From: Glaciecola punicea ACAM 611
GTDB taxonomy: Bacteria; Pseudomonadota; Gammaproteobacteria; Enterobacterales; Alteromonadaceae
DNA: 64,000 nucleotides
Assembly (NCBI RefSeq): GCF_000252165.1
Contig: NZ_BAET01000014.1
Location: 1-64,000 of the forward strand
Reading direction: 5' to 3'
Position 1 is the stretch's first letter. Each line of letters starts with the position of its first letter. The translations under genes and the position numbers were made by a program. The notes under the pieces were generated by a model. That model saw nothing but the letters and a program-made list of their open reading frames with translations. It did no database searches and was not told the DNA's origin. Positions 50,135 through 59,516 of this stretch are shown one piece after another.

Positions 50135-50665
50135 ATGAGTCTAGCGTCTGACATTTTGATTATTGGTTCAATTGGTGCACCTTACGGTGTGAAAGGTTGG
50201 GTCAAGGTCAACAGTTTTACTCAAAACAAAGACAGTATTTTTGATTATGCACCTTGGCACATTAGTGTGTCTCAAGGCGGTAATCAAGTGTTAAAAGTTG
50301 ATCAATGGCGGTATCACGCTAAGAGTTTGGTTGCCAAGCTTGAAGGTGTTGAAGACCGCAATGCAGCTGAGTTGATTAAAAATGCGCAAATTAGCATTGA
50401 GGCATCGCAGCTGCCTGAATTAGACAATGACTTCTATTGGAAAGACTTAGTAGGCATGCAGGTAATAACCGATAAAGGTTATGAAATGGGTGTAGTTAAA
50501 GACATGTTTGAAACAGGCGCGAATGATGTAATGTTAGTGAAAGCTAAAATTAACGATGCATTTGGTCAAAAAGAACGTTTGTTGCCATTCTTACACGACA
50601 GTGTTGTGTTAAGTGTCGACAAAGATGGCAAGACCATTACAGTAGATTGGGACCCAGCCTTCTAA
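50135..50665 (+). CDS. rimM: ribosome maturation factor RimM
   Basis: Assembly factor for the 30S head that binds S19. The N-terminal RimM barrel ([20 protein letters not shown]) is followed by a PRC-barrel (about 98-176, [21 protein letters not shown] split by short loops). 176 residues, matching the family. It is preceded by GGAG and shares one base with the trmD start. Confidence 0.96.
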   Translation: MSLASDILIIGSIGAPYGVKGWVKVNSFTQNKDSIFDYAPWHISVSQGGNQVLKVDQWRYHAKSLVAKLEGVEDRNAAELIKNAQISIEASQLPELDNDFYWKDLVGMQVITDKGYEMGVVKDMFETGANDVMLVKAKINDAFGQKERLLPFLHDSVVLSVDKDGKTITVDWDPAF

Positions 50666-51426
50666 TGAGCAGTGGTGTTGAGGCGAAGCCAGAGTATAAG
50701 CAGCGTTTTAGCATTGTTACATTGTTTCCCGAAATGTTTACTAGCTTCTTTTCACAAGGCGTTATTGGCAGAGCGGTTAAAAAAGGCTTAATAGAAGTGG
50801 CAGTGTATAATCCTCGCGATTATACCACTGACAAACATCGCACGGTTGATGATAAACCTTACGGTGGTGGTCCTGGCATGCTAATGATGGTGCAGCCATT
50901 AACAGACGCGATTGCTAGTGCCAAAGCGGCATCTAGCGAAAAATCAAAGGTGATTTACTTATCACCCCAAGGGCGAACGCTAGATTTTGACGGTGTACAA
51001 ACATTGAGTCAACAAACTGACTTAGTGCTAGTAGCAGGCCGATACGAAGGCATTGACGAGCGCATAATCCAAACGCTCATAGACGAAGAATGGTCTATTG
51101 GCGATTATGTGTTAAGTGGCGGCGAACTACCCGCGATGGTGTTGATGGACGCAGTATCAAGGTTAATTCCTGATGTGTTAGGGCATAATCAGTCAGCGGT
51201 AGAAGATTCTTTTACCAGCGGATTGCTAGAATGCCCACAGTACACAAGGCCGCATACCTATGCAGGTAAAAGTGTCCCCGAGGTGTTGTTAAGTGGTAAC
51301 CATGAAAAAATTAGGCAGTGGCGCCTGCAAGAGTCGTTAAAACGTACTCTTATGAAACGCCCTGATTTATTAAATAACCTAGCTCTGACTGAGGAGCAAC
51401 AGGCAATATTGAAGAAATTTATATAA
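50665..51426 (+). CDS. trmD: tRNA (guanine-N1)-methyltransferase TrmD
   Basis: Methylates G37 of tRNAs using SAM held in a trefoil knot. The N-terminus carries IVTLFPEMF, and the knot motifs are [13 protein letters not shown] and [15 protein letters not shown]. The start is ATG at 50665, overlapping the rimM stop (TAATG); an in-frame TTG 6 codons upstream only extends into rimM. 253 residues, as in E. coli (255), with about ten extra residues before the first strand. Confidence 0.96.
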   Translation: MSSGVEAKPEYKQRFSIVTLFPEMFTSFFSQGVIGRAVKKGLIEVAVYNPRDYTTDKHRTVDDKPYGGGPGMLMMVQPLTDAIASAKAASSEKSKVIYLSPQGRTLDFDGVQTLSQQTDLVLVAGRYEGIDERIIQTLIDEEWSIGDYVLSGGELPAMVLMDAVSRLIPDVLGHNQSAVEDSFTSGLLECPQYTRPHTYAGKSVPEVLLSGNHEKIRQWRLQESLKRTLMKRPDLLNNLALTEEQQAILKKFI

Positions 51427-51471
51427 GCCTGCTGCAGCAAATGACAGTTACTACTAGGACGTGAGGATTCG

Positions 51472-51831
51472 ATGGCTAAAGTCAATCAAAACATAATAAA
51501 GAAAATTGAGGATGCACAACTCAAAACTGATGTTCCAGTGTTCGGCCCTGGTGATACAGTAATTGTGCGCGTTAAAGTAAAGGAAGGCGAAAAAGAGCGT
51601 GTGCAGGCATATGAGGGCGTATGTATTGCTAAGCGTAATCGCGGTTTACACTCTGCTTTTACAGTTCGTAAAATTTCAAGTGGAGAGGGTGTAGAGCGTG
51701 TGTTTCAAACTCATAGCCCTGCTATAGATTCAATTGAAGTGAAGCGTCGCGGTGCCGTGCGCAGAGCTAAATTGTATTATCTACGAGATCGTTCAGGTAA
51801 ATCTGCACGTATCAAAGAAAAACTTAACTAA
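51472..51831 (+). CDS. rplS: 50S ribosomal protein L19
   Basis: Large-subunit ribosomal protein at the 30S-50S interface. 119 residues (E. coli 115), with the conserved [19 protein letters not shown] and [16 protein letters not shown] stretches and the basic C-terminal [16 protein letters not shown]. An AGGACGTGAGG site precedes the ATG. Last gene of the rpsP operon, ended by a strong terminator. Confidence 0.98.
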   Translation: MAKVNQNIIKKIEDAQLKTDVPVFGPGDTVIVRVKVKEGEKERVQAYEGVCIAKRNRGLHSAFTVRKISSGEGVERVFQTHSPAIDSIEVKRRGAVRRAKLYYLRDRSGKSARIKEKLN

Positions 51832-51876
51832 ATCTAATTTACGTTACCGTTAACACAAAAATGTAATATCAAGATG

Positions 51877-51906
51877 GAAAAAACTCGCTTATTAGCGAGT
51901 TTTTTT
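51877..51906 (+). terminator. rho-independent terminator after rplS
   Basis: AAAAACTCGCT and AGCGAGTTTTT pair perfectly around a TATT loop, followed by a T-run. It is a strong terminator for the rpsP operon. Confidence 0.95.
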
Positions 51907-52049
51907 GTGCCTATATAAAATAGATATAGCTAAAATAGAAGGTATTAAAATATGCTATCAACGGACTTGAGATTATTTGTCAACGCTAACGGTTACGTTG
52001 CGGTCATTGCGTCTAGCTTGTTACCTGCAAGGCCACTTCTTACAAGTTA

Positions 52050-52142
52050 CTAGCGGTAAAAGGCAGCAGTAAACTGTAAGCTGAATAAATGCGGGTTCCA
52101 ATCAATACGATTAATTACGTTTGCTGGTAACCATTTTGCCAT
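52050..52142 (-). pseudogene. remnant resembling the N-terminus of ferredoxin-NADP reductase
   Basis: On the minus strand an ATG opens MAKWLPANVINRIDWNPHLF then SLQFTAAFYR and stops after 30 codons. The pattern, a short basic strand followed by W(N/T)xxLFSLxF, is that of bacterial ferredoxin-NADP reductases (Fpr), which continue with APF.AGQF; that continuation is missing. About 50 bases further in another frame come only short scraps. I read it as a decayed fpr start. The match is from memory of the family pattern, so it is tentative. Confidence 0.45.
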
Positions 52143-52454
52143 TGTTATGTCCTATTGATGCGTAGATGAATTAGGTGAGCATAGTCGTGATTAAGTTCAT
52201 TGATTTTTACGTTGCAATGAATGTTCTAAGGCATACTTCAAGGGGCGACCAATGCCTTTGTGGCGTCGCTTCAGTAATATACTCTGTGTCATCTGCTGCA
52301 AGACAATAGGCCTGTGCTTATTAACTTATTAGGATTAGCTGTTACTATGTGACCTGTGTATTTATCTAAATAGGCAGCTGTCAACCTTGGTATTAGCCGA
52401 GTATTGTTGTAGTGTTCGCATACGATTATAATAGGGAAGGGTTGCTGTTAGTAT
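52143..52454. other. intergenic region before modA
   Basis: No gene is visible. I looked for a ModE-type dyad or a molybdenum-cofactor riboswitch upstream of modA and saw neither. The stretch may hold the former promoter of the decayed fpr-like gene and the modABC promoter. Confidence 0.4.
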
Positions 52455-53270
52455 ATGATGCGCAAGGTCAAAATTATCAGTTTTATTTTTGTTTTACTGG
52501 CAATTCTATTTGCCTGCAGCGACGCGACCAAACCAAGTGCCAGCGATAAACGGGAAACATCTTCTTTAACAATCGCGGTTGCTAGTAACTTTCATTTTCC
52601 CTTATCAATCTTAATTGCAGAGTCGCCGTTTTGGTCATCGCAGCCTATCGATCTGGTAGTGGGCTCTAGCGGTACTTTGTTCGCTCAATTGTCAAACGGA
52701 GCGCCTTTTGATTTGTTCTTTTCAGCGGATACTCAGCGGCCTATTGCCTTAGAAGAAAATGAATTAGCCAGCGCTCGGCAAAGCTATGCTCGCGGCAAGT
52801 TAGTGTTGTTTCCTGCGCCGCAATGGTTAGTTGAAGGCTTAAATAGCACCAATACGCTTGATATATCAGGCAAGCTTGCCATTGCAAACCCGCAGCTTGC
52901 ACCTTTTGGCAGCGCCGCAAAAAACTACATTGATAGCTTGAATAATTCAGCGTTTGTGTTTACACAATTAGTGCTAGGGGCAAATGTGATCCAAGCTTTT
53001 CAATTTGTAGATTCTGGCAATGCCCAAGTAGGCCTGCTGGCTGAATCTGTTCTGATCAATGCATTAATTAATCTTAAAGATCCTAAGTATAGTGACTACT
53101 TTGTGCTGCCTAGCGAGCGATACCCACCTATTATTCAAGACGTCGTTATTGCTAATTCATCGAGTCGCAAAGAGCATGCACAATTATTTATAGATTTCGT
53201 AAGGTCACAAGACTCACAGCGAAAACTTGCTAGCCTTGGCTATTTGCCTATAAATGAGGCGAGCCAGTGA
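52455..53270 (+). CDS. modA: molybdate ABC transporter substrate-binding protein (lipoprotein)
   Basis: Periplasmic oxyanion-binding protein of the ModA family. A lipoprotein signal with LAILFAC places the modified Cys at residue 21, so it should be membrane-anchored. The mature part begins SLTIAVASNFHFP, a ModA-like first strand, and contains GSSGTLFAQLSNGAPFDLFF and SADTQRP with the Ser/Thr ligand residues and GNAQVGLLAES. 271 residues. The stop overlaps the modB start (GTGA). Molybdate or tungstate are the probable ligands. Confidence 0.9.
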   Translation: MMRKVKIISFIFVLLAILFACSDATKPSASDKRETSSLTIAVASNFHFPLSILIAESPFWSSQPIDLVVGSSGTLFAQLSNGAPFDLFFSADTQRPIALEENELASARQSYARGKLVLFPAPQWLVEGLNSTNTLDISGKLAIANPQLAPFGSAAKNYIDSLNNSAFVFTQLVLGANVIQAFQFVDSGNAQVGLLAESVLINALINLKDPKYSDYFVLPSERYPPIIQDVVIANSSSRKEHAQLFIDFVRSQDSQRKLASLGYLPINEASQ

Positions 53271-53974
53271 GTGCGCTTTTAGAAAGCTGGCCTGCAATAT
53301 GGCTAACCTTAAAGCTAGCCACGATTACGGTGGTTATTTTATTACTCATTGGCTTACCGTTTGCTTGGTGGCTGGCGCATTATAAAGGCAAGTTAAAGCC
53401 TTTTTTTGAGGCCCTTGTGGCGCTCCCCTTGGTGCTGCCGCCCACCGTTTTGGGTTTTTATTTGTTAACTGCGTTTTCGCCTAACTCATATCTAGGAAGT
53501 CTGTGGATTACGATCACGGGCGAGCAGTTTATTTTTAGCTTTAATGGCATATTGTTTGGTTCAATTATTTATTCATTGCCCTTTGTCATACAGCCTCTGT
53601 TAACGGCTTTTAGCCAACTGGGCACTCACGTAAAATTAACCATTAGCACCCTAGGTATTTCGCCTATACGAGGATTTTTATTTATTATTCTGCCTATCAT
53701 TCGCCCCAGTATAATCAGTGCAGCAACATTAGGTTTTGCGCACACGCTAGGGGAGTTTGGGTTGATTTTGATGATAGGCGGCAATATCCCCGGCAAAACC
53801 CAAGTGGTGTCTATTGCATTGTTTAACCAAGTAGAATCGCTGCAGTATGAGCAGGCGCATGCACTTTCTATGTTTTTGCTGGTGATTAGTTTGGTTAGCT
53901 TAACGCTGTTATATAAATTTAATCGTCAAGCGCGTTTATTTTCCGCTCAACAGCGCCACGGTGCATTACTGTGA
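53267..53974 (+). CDS. modB: molybdate ABC transporter permease
   Basis: A 235-residue inner-membrane permease with about five helices. It has the ModB features LPLVLPPTVLGFYLL (about 46-60) and the EAA-like loop with TLGISPIRGFLFIILP, plus FAHTLGEFGLILMIGGNIPGK interrupted by helix ends. It starts at GTG overlapping the modA stop by 4 bases. Its stop overlaps the first of two GTG codons created by a duplication at the modB-modC junction. Confidence 0.93.
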   Translation: MSALLESWPAIWLTLKLATITVVILLLIGLPFAWWLAHYKGKLKPFFEALVALPLVLPPTVLGFYLLTAFSPNSYLGSLWITITGEQFIFSFNGILFGSIIYSLPFVIQPLLTAFSQLGTHVKLTISTLGISPIRGFLFIILPIIRPSIISAATLGFAHTLGEFGLILMIGGNIPGKTQVVSIALFNQVESLQYEQAHALSMFLLVISLVSLTLLYKFNRQARLFSAQQRHGALL

Positions 53975-53998
53975 ATATAAAGCTGTGAATATAAAGCT
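53971..53998 (+). repeat. 14-bp tandem duplication at the modB-modC junction
   Basis: GTGAATATAAAGCT occurs twice in direct succession (53971-53984 and 53985-53998). The first copy begins with a GTG that overlaps the modB stop and would read only five codons (MNIKL) before a TGA. That TGA overlaps the second GTG, which is in frame with modC. Confidence 0.95.
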
Positions 53999-55178
53999 GT
54001 GGCATAAAATTAAACTATCGAAACATCAAGAGCAGGTGTTTGAAATGGAGGTCACCATTGATGATAAGCATAAAATTGTCGGTATGTTCGGAGAGTCTGG
54101 CGCAGGTAAAACAACCATGCTTAAAGTCATGGCTGGCCTCGTTAACGCAGCACAGTGCACCATGCATCTACCCATGCACTGTATAAATACAAAAGGGCGC
54201 TACAATCCATGTGTCTATATAGGCGCCGACAGTGCTTTATTTGACCATTTGAATGTGGCAGAAAACCTCACGCTAGTTATTCGACACAGTGAAAGTCGTC
54301 AGTCCAATTCTTTAGACTTAGATGAGGTGCTTGGTTTATGCGGCATTTCGTCGCTTATGTCAAAAATGCCTTGGCAACTATCAGGCGGCGAAAAACAAAG
54401 GGTATGTTTTGCGCGTGGTTTGTTAACAGGTAAAAAATTGCTTTTACTCGATGAAGCCTTCTCAGCACTTGACTGGAAACTGCGGCAAGTCATGCATCAG
54501 GTGCTGCGAACACTCGCAAGCAAAAACGGTTTTCGCGCAATTATGGTGAGTCATTCTTTAAAAGAATTGAGCCTGTGTGCCAGTGAAGTCATAGTCATAG
54601 AGCAGGGCGCGGTGCTTAATCAAATGTCGATCAAAAGCGCTGTTGATTATCAAATAGGCAGTACTCAAAATGTTGAGGTTAATAAAGCTGATTACTTTTG
54701 CGCCGTGAATGGAATATTTAGCCATATAGACGATCAAGACAGCTCATTGCAGGTGTGGTTATTAAGCAAATCTGAAGCGGTCAGCGAAAGCCAAAACAAC
54801 GGCCAAAACAAAAGCAAAGACAAAAGTAGAGTCCAGACGGATGCGTGCAGGCTTTACGTAAAAGTGCCGAGCGTGAACAGTGCCGAAATGAATAATAACC
54901 AATTTGTCAGCGCACTGCTGCTTCCACAAAAAGGTGAGCCACGTAGTTTTGCGTTAAACGCCAATCAGTTAAGCGTATCGCGCCACGACAACAATCAAAC
55001 GAGTATGGTCAACTGCTTCCCCGTGTGCATTAGCAATATCATTGAGAACACCACGGGGGTAGTGGTAAGCGGCAGATGGCATGGGCAGGTATTTCATTCC
55101 TTAATTACCATAAAGTCGTTTCAAACGCTTAATATAAAAGTAGATGAAAAACTTTATTTTGTGTGCAAAGCTTTGTAA
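53985..55178 (+). CDS. modC: molybdate ABC transporter ATP-binding protein
   Basis: ATPase subunit of the molybdate importer. The ABC core has Walker A GESGAGKTT, the signature LSGGEKQRV, Walker B LLLLDEAFSALD and an H-loop SHSLKE. A long C-terminal part with the TOBE-like oxyanion domain follows, with a Gln/Asn/Lys-rich linker at about 270-290. I set the start at GTG 53985 (397 residues) because it gives the ModC-like N-terminus NIKLWHKIKL; an open frame from 53961 inside modB is unlikely. The N-terminal strands are divergent. Confidence 0.9.
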   Translation: MNIKLWHKIKLSKHQEQVFEMEVTIDDKHKIVGMFGESGAGKTTMLKVMAGLVNAAQCTMHLPMHCINTKGRYNPCVYIGADSALFDHLNVAENLTLVIRHSESRQSNSLDLDEVLGLCGISSLMSKMPWQLSGGEKQRVCFARGLLTGKKLLLLDEAFSALDWKLRQVMHQVLRTLASKNGFRAIMVSHSLKELSLCASEVIVIEQGAVLNQMSIKSAVDYQIGSTQNVEVNKADYFCAVNGIFSHIDDQDSSLQVWLLSKSEAVSESQNNGQNKSKDKSRVQTDACRLYVKVPSVNSAEMNNNQFVSALLLPQKGEPRSFALNANQLSVSRHDNNQTSMVNCFPVCISNIIENTTGVVVSGRWHGQVFHSLITIKSFQTLNIKVDEKLYFVCKAL

Positions 55179-55343
55179 GTTTCCTACTTAGCGCCATCAA
55201 TAAAATTACTATTGAACTGCAAAAAATACTTAGCCAATCCTTTTTAAACATTGTTAATTTTTATTACACTGCTATATTTAGGCCCCTAAAAGCAATAAAA
55301 CCTTAAGCATTCCAACAATAACAACAACATGGAGCCAGTGGCT

Positions 55344-56882
55344 ATGCAGCAAGCAAAATCCACTTGGGCAACTAGAGCCCTTGATAAAGTAGAAGTAGTC
55401 GGCAACAAACTACCCGATCCCGCCATTATATTTTTCTTATGTTTACTCGTAGTATGGTTTTTGTCCGCCATAATGTCGCAGTTTGCGTTTGACGCACTCG
55501 ACCCTCGCACTGGCCAAGCGGTGGTCATTAATAATCTGCTCACGGGTGAATCTTTAGCTGACTTCTTGTCGCGCATGGTGACTATATTTACTGGGTTTGC
55601 GCCTCTTGGCGTGGTGCTTGTGGCAATGTTAGGCGTAGGTGTTGCAGAGCACTCTGGTTTTATCAGTGCGGGTTTAAAGCGCATGCTCGACTCAACGCCT
55701 CGGACTTTTTTAACGCCTATGGTAGTGCTGGTGGCAATTGTCAGCCATACCGCCACCGATGCAGGCTATGTATTAGTTATTCCACTGGCCGGCGTCATCT
55801 TTTACGCCATGGGACGCCATCCCCTTGCTGGTATAGCCGCTGCCTTTGCGGGCGTCAGCGGTGGGTTTTGTGCAAACTTCATTCCTTCAGCTATCGACCC
55901 TTTACTGCAAAGTTTTACCCAAGAAGCCGCGCGTATTTTAGATCCTAATATTCAAATTAACCCGCTTAACAACTGGATATTTAACTCTGCATCGTCATTT
56001 TTAGTAGTGGGTATCGCCTGGTATTTAACCGATAAAGTGATTGAGCCGCGGCTTAAAAATGTTGAAGTTGATGGCGACTCTAACGAAATTCCCAAGTTTG
56101 AAGAGTTAGATCAAAAGCAGAAAAAAGCTTTAAGAGCGGCATCACTTGCCATGCTTGCAGGTATTGTGGTGCTGGTGCTAGTACTTGTTCCTGAAACCTC
56201 GCCTATGCGAGACAGCGAAGGCGCGCTAACGTCCTTCCAAGCGCCTATTATGCAGTCGATAGTGCCAATTATATTCCTACTTTTTTTATTGCCCGGCGTG
56301 GTTTACGGCTACATGGCTGGTGTGTATAAAAGCACCAAAGACATGATAGACAGCATGACCAAAGCAATGAATGGTATGAGCTACTACATTGTAATGGCGT
56401 TTTTCTGTGCGCTTTTTATAGACGCGTTTGGTAAGTCTAATTTGGGCGTGCTCCTAGCAATTGAGGGTGCAGGGATGTTACAGGCGCTGCAGCTACCTTC
56501 TATGGTGACTATTGTAGGTATCATTTTTCTGACCGCTTTCGTCAACTTATTCGTGGGATCTTCTTCCGCTAAGTGGGCGCTGTTAGGGCCTATATTTGTG
56601 CCTATGCTGATGGAACTTGGTATTTCACCAGACCTTACTCAAATAGCTTATAGAATAGGCGACTCGTCGAGTAACATTATTACACCGCTTATGCCGTATT
56701 TTCCCTTAGTAGTATTGTACTGTCAGCGCTATGTGAAAGGCACCGGTATTGGTACATTGCTATCGTTAATGCTGCCCTATAGTATTTGCTTGCTGCTAGC
56801 GTGGACCGTGTTTTTACTCATTTACTGGTCTTTAGGCATCCCCTTAGGTATTCAGTCAAGCTACATATATCCTGCTGCTTAA
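55344..56882 (+). CDS. AbgT family transporter
   Basis: Inner-membrane transporter of the AbgT family, whose members import p-aminobenzoyl-glutamate or export sulfonamide-like compounds. About 512 residues with 10-12 helices. Hallmarks are GNKLPDPAIIFF at the start, GVAEHSGFISAGLKRML, SHTATDAGYVLVIPL and VGSSSAKWALLGPIFVPML, with RIGDSSSNIITPLMPYFPL later. The ATG at 55344 has GGAG 9 bases upstream; an ATG at 55329 has none. It stands alone between modC and aroF and ends at a strong terminator. Confidence 0.93.
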   Translation: MQQAKSTWATRALDKVEVVGNKLPDPAIIFFLCLLVVWFLSAIMSQFAFDALDPRTGQAVVINNLLTGESLADFLSRMVTIFTGFAPLGVVLVAMLGVGVAEHSGFISAGLKRMLDSTPRTFLTPMVVLVAIVSHTATDAGYVLVIPLAGVIFYAMGRHPLAGIAAAFAGVSGGFCANFIPSAIDPLLQSFTQEAARILDPNIQINPLNNWIFNSASSFLVVGIAWYLTDKVIEPRLKNVEVDGDSNEIPKFEELDQKQKKALRAASLAMLAGIVVLVLVLVPETSPMRDSEGALTSFQAPIMQSIVPIIFLLFLLPGVVYGYMAGVYKSTKDMIDSMTKAMNGMSYYIVMAFFCALFIDAFGKSNLGVLLAIEGAGMLQALQLPSMVTIVGIIFLTAFVNLFVGSSSAKWALLGPIFVPMLMELGISPDLTQIAYRIGDSSSNIITPLMPYFPLVVLYCQRYVKGTGIGTLLSLMLPYSICLLLAWTVFLLIYWSLGIPLGIQSSYIYPAA

Positions 56883-56925
56883 CACGCGCTAGTTGAATAA
56901 ACGGTAAAATCATGAACTTGTGAAA

Positions 56926-56966
56926 AGTAGGCGCTTAACGACATAATACTCGTTAAGCGCCTTTTT
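56926..56966 (+). terminator. rho-independent terminator after the AbgT gene
   Basis: GGCGCTTAACGA pairs perfectly with TCGTTAAGCGCC across an 8-base loop and runs into five T. Very strong terminator. Confidence 0.95.
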
Positions 56967-57205
56967 CTTTGGGTTTCGACGCTTTTTACTTGCTCATTAC
57001 AAGCAAGTTTGTTAAAACAAATGAAACGTTATGCTTAATCTTCATAGGTCTTTCTCAAAGTCTTATTTAGTAGTGCAAGTCAGCTAGCCAGCTTAAGCGC
57101 TTATTGATGCGTATAATAATAGCAATAGCCCTTGTGTAACCAAGTTCAATAGCAAGCTAGTCCATGCTGCTACCTTTATTTAACACATAATTTAAGAAAA
57201 CACAC
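56967..57205. other. intergenic region before aroF
   Basis: No gene is visible. I saw no convincing TyrR box (TGTAAA-N6-TTTACA). The region presumably holds the aroF-tyrA promoter. Confidence 0.4.
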
Positions 57206-58294
57206 ATGCAAAAAGACACCGTCAATAATCGTCACATTTCATCAGAACAAGTTCTAATCACGCCACAGCAGCTTGCACAAGAAATGCCCGCTACCGAAAA
57301 AGCACTTGCTTATGTGCGCTCAGCAAGGGGCATCATTTCCGATATTATTCATCGTCGTGATCATCGTTTATTAGTGGTGTGCGGACCCTGTTCAATTCAT
57401 GATATTAAAGCAGCAAAAGAGTACGCTTTGCGCTTAAAAGAGCTGCATGAATTGAATAAAGACACCTTGTTTATTGTGATGCGCGTGTATTTTGAAAAAC
57501 CACGGACGACGACCGGCTGGAAAGGCTTAATTAATGACCCGCATATTGATGACACCTTCGATATTGAAACAGGGCTTCGCAAAGGACGCGATTTACTCAA
57601 CTTTTTAGCAGAATTAGAACTGCCCGTTGCCACCGAGGCTCTTGATCCTATTAGCCCGCAGTACCTAGGCGAGTTTTTCAGCTGGGCAGCTATCGGCGCA
57701 CGCACTGCTGAGTCACAAACCCACCGAGAAATGGCCAGCGGCTTGTCTATGCCGGTGGGCTTTAAAAACGGCACCGACGGCAGTTTGAGTATTGCCATTA
57801 ACGCGCTCAAGTCGGCCGCATCGGGTCATAGCTTTATGGGTATTAACCGTGAAGGGCAGGTTAGTATTATAAAAACCGAAGGTAATCCCGATGGCCATAT
57901 TATTTTGCGTGGCGGTAAGCAGCCAAACTATGACTCAGTCTGCGTTGCTGACTGTGAATCTTCATTGCAATCCCAAGGCGTAAAATCGTCGTTAGTCGTT
58001 GACTGCAGCCACGCTAACTCGTCAAAAGACTACAGGCGTCAAACCTTGGTAGCGCAAAATGTGGTGAATCAAATTTTAGAGGGAAATCAGTCTATTATTG
58101 GTATCATGTTAGAAAGCCATTTGCACGCGGGCAATCAAAGTTCAAACGGTAAGAAAGTTGCGCAGCTTGAATACGGCGTTTCAATTACCGACGGTTGCAT
58201 AAGCTGGGAAGATACCTATTCACTCATTCATGGGGCCCGTGACAAGCTCATCACCGTATTGCCCATGCGCCAACAAAAACACGACCGTGCTTGA
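57206..58294 (+). CDS. aroF: 3-deoxy-7-phosphoheptulonate synthase (class I)
   Basis: First enzyme of the shikimate pathway, condensing PEP and erythrose 4-phosphate. The 362-residue length is close to E. coli AroF (356). LLVVCGPCSIHD at about 54-65 and MRVYFEKPRTTTGWKGLIND carry the PEP and metal site. GARTAESQTHREMASGLSMP and VDCSHANSSKDY follow. Position directly before tyrA argues for the Tyr-sensitive isoform (AroF), but I cannot prove the inhibitor from sequence. A 46-base spacer separates it from tyrA. Confidence 0.93.
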   Translation: MQKDTVNNRHISSEQVLITPQQLAQEMPATEKALAYVRSARGIISDIIHRRDHRLLVVCGPCSIHDIKAAKEYALRLKELHELNKDTLFIVMRVYFEKPRTTTGWKGLINDPHIDDTFDIETGLRKGRDLLNFLAELELPVATEALDPISPQYLGEFFSWAAIGARTAESQTHREMASGLSMPVGFKNGTDGSLSIAINALKSAASGHSFMGINREGQVSIIKTEGNPDGHIILRGGKQPNYDSVCVADCESSLQSQGVKSSLVVDCSHANSSKDYRRQTLVAQNVVNQILEGNQSIIGIMLESHLHAGNQSSNGKKVAQLEYGVSITDGCISWEDTYSLIHGARDKLITVLPMRQQKHDRA

Positions 58295-58340
58295 AACGGT
58301 CTGTTTAATAAATATTTGCATAAAAAGGCCACGCAGCTAA

Positions 58341-59516
58341 ATGAGTCAAGATCGCTTTGAAGACAATCGCAATAACGAAAAGCTTAGCGCTTTACTCACC
58401 GGGTTTAGAGATGAGATTGATGCCTTAGACACCCAGTTAGTCGAGCTTCTCGCGGCGCGCCAAAAGCTCACTCAATCAATTGGGGTTGTAAAACGCGCCA
58501 ACAGTATGCCTATTTACGTACCCCAACGCGAAGCCAGTTTAATTGCCAAGCGCAGAGAACAGGCAGAGCATATGGGTGTGTCGGGCGATTTGATAGAAGA
58601 CGTGCTGCGCCGCGCGATGCGAGATTCGTATTATTCGCAGCATGCAAACTATGCCAAAACCAACCCTGACATTCATAAAGTGGTGATTGTAGGCGGCAAA
58701 GGCGCTTTGGGTAAAGTGCTGGTGACACTGTTTCAAAGCAGTGAGTACGAGGTTACTATTATTGAAAAAGATAATTGGGATAAGCGCGCCGAACTGCTCA
58801 ACGGCGCAAACTTAGTCATACTTTCTGTGCCTATTAATCAAACTATTCGTCTTATTGAAGCGCTACCGCCGCTGCCTCAAGACTGTATTTTGGCCGATGT
58901 TACCAGCGTAAAACAAGCGCCTCTTGCAAGTATGCTGGAGCAACACAGCGGGCCGGTAGTAGGCCTGCATCCTATGTTTGGACCAGACGCACCAGGCATG
59001 ATTAAACAAGTGGTGGTGGTATGCAACGGGCGTTTGCCGTCGGCTTACGCATGGTTCATCGCGCAAATGGAAGTATGGGGCGCACAAATTCATCAAACAC
59101 AGGCTAAAGTGCACGACAAAGCGATGGCTTTTATTCAGGTAATGCGCCATTTCAACAGCTTTGTGTATGGTCAACACTTGCAGCAAGAAAATCCTGATTT
59201 AAGTGAGCTTATTGCGTTTAGCTCGCCAATTTATCGACTTGAATTAGCCATGGTCGGCAGGCTGTTTGCGCAAGCACCGTCTTTATACGCCGACATTATT
59301 TTTAACGACAGCGATAACATTGCCCTGCTAGAGCGATTTCACGAACGCTTTGGCGATGCCATAAAGCTTTTAAAAAGCCAAGATAAAGAAGCATTCATCG
59401 CGCGCTTCAAAGACGTCGAAAACTGGTTTGGTGAATATGCTTCGCAGTGTTTAAAAGACAGTAAGCAAATGCTTTTAAAAGCAGACGATGGTCGCCTGCT
59501 GCGCAAAAACGTTTAG
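58341..59516 (+). CDS. tyrA: bifunctional chorismate mutase / prephenate dehydrogenase
   Basis: Makes 4-hydroxyphenylpyruvate for tyrosine. The AroQ mutase domain is at about 14-100 with [20 protein letters not shown]. The NAD-linked dehydrogenase begins at about 112 with [11 protein letters not shown] (115-124) and continues with [12 protein letters not shown]. 391 residues, near E. coli TyrA (373). Its stop codon overlaps the pheA stop by 4 bases on the opposite strand, so there is no room for a terminator between them. Confidence 0.96.
   Translation: MSQDRFEDNRNNEKLSALLTGFRDEIDALDTQLVELLAARQKLTQSIGVVKRANSMPIYVPQREASLIAKRREQAEHMGVSGDLIEDVLRRAMRDSYYSQHANYAKTNPDIHKVVIVGGKGALGKVLVTLFQSSEYEVTIIEKDNWDKRAELLNGANLVILSVPINQTIRLIEALPPLPQDCILADVTSVKQAPLASMLEQHSGPVVGLHPMFGPDAPGMIKQVVVVCNGRLPSAYAWFIAQMEVWGAQIHQTQAKVHDKAMAFIQVMRHFNSFVYGQHLQQENPDLSELIAFSSPIYRLELAMVGRLFAQAPSLYADIIFNDSDNIALLERFHERFGDAIKLLKSQDKEAFIARFKDVENWFGEYASQCLKDSKQMLLKADDGRLLRKNV

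Noticed and set aside
51952-52053. 33-codon plus-strand ORF starting MLSTDLRLFV, resembling a LysR N-terminus
   Set aside because: It lies opposite the fpr-like remnant, lacks the helix-turn-helix and is probably chance.
52143-52454. Molybdenum-cofactor riboswitch or ModE site before modA
   Set aside because: No conserved dyad or riboswitch-like core could be recognised.
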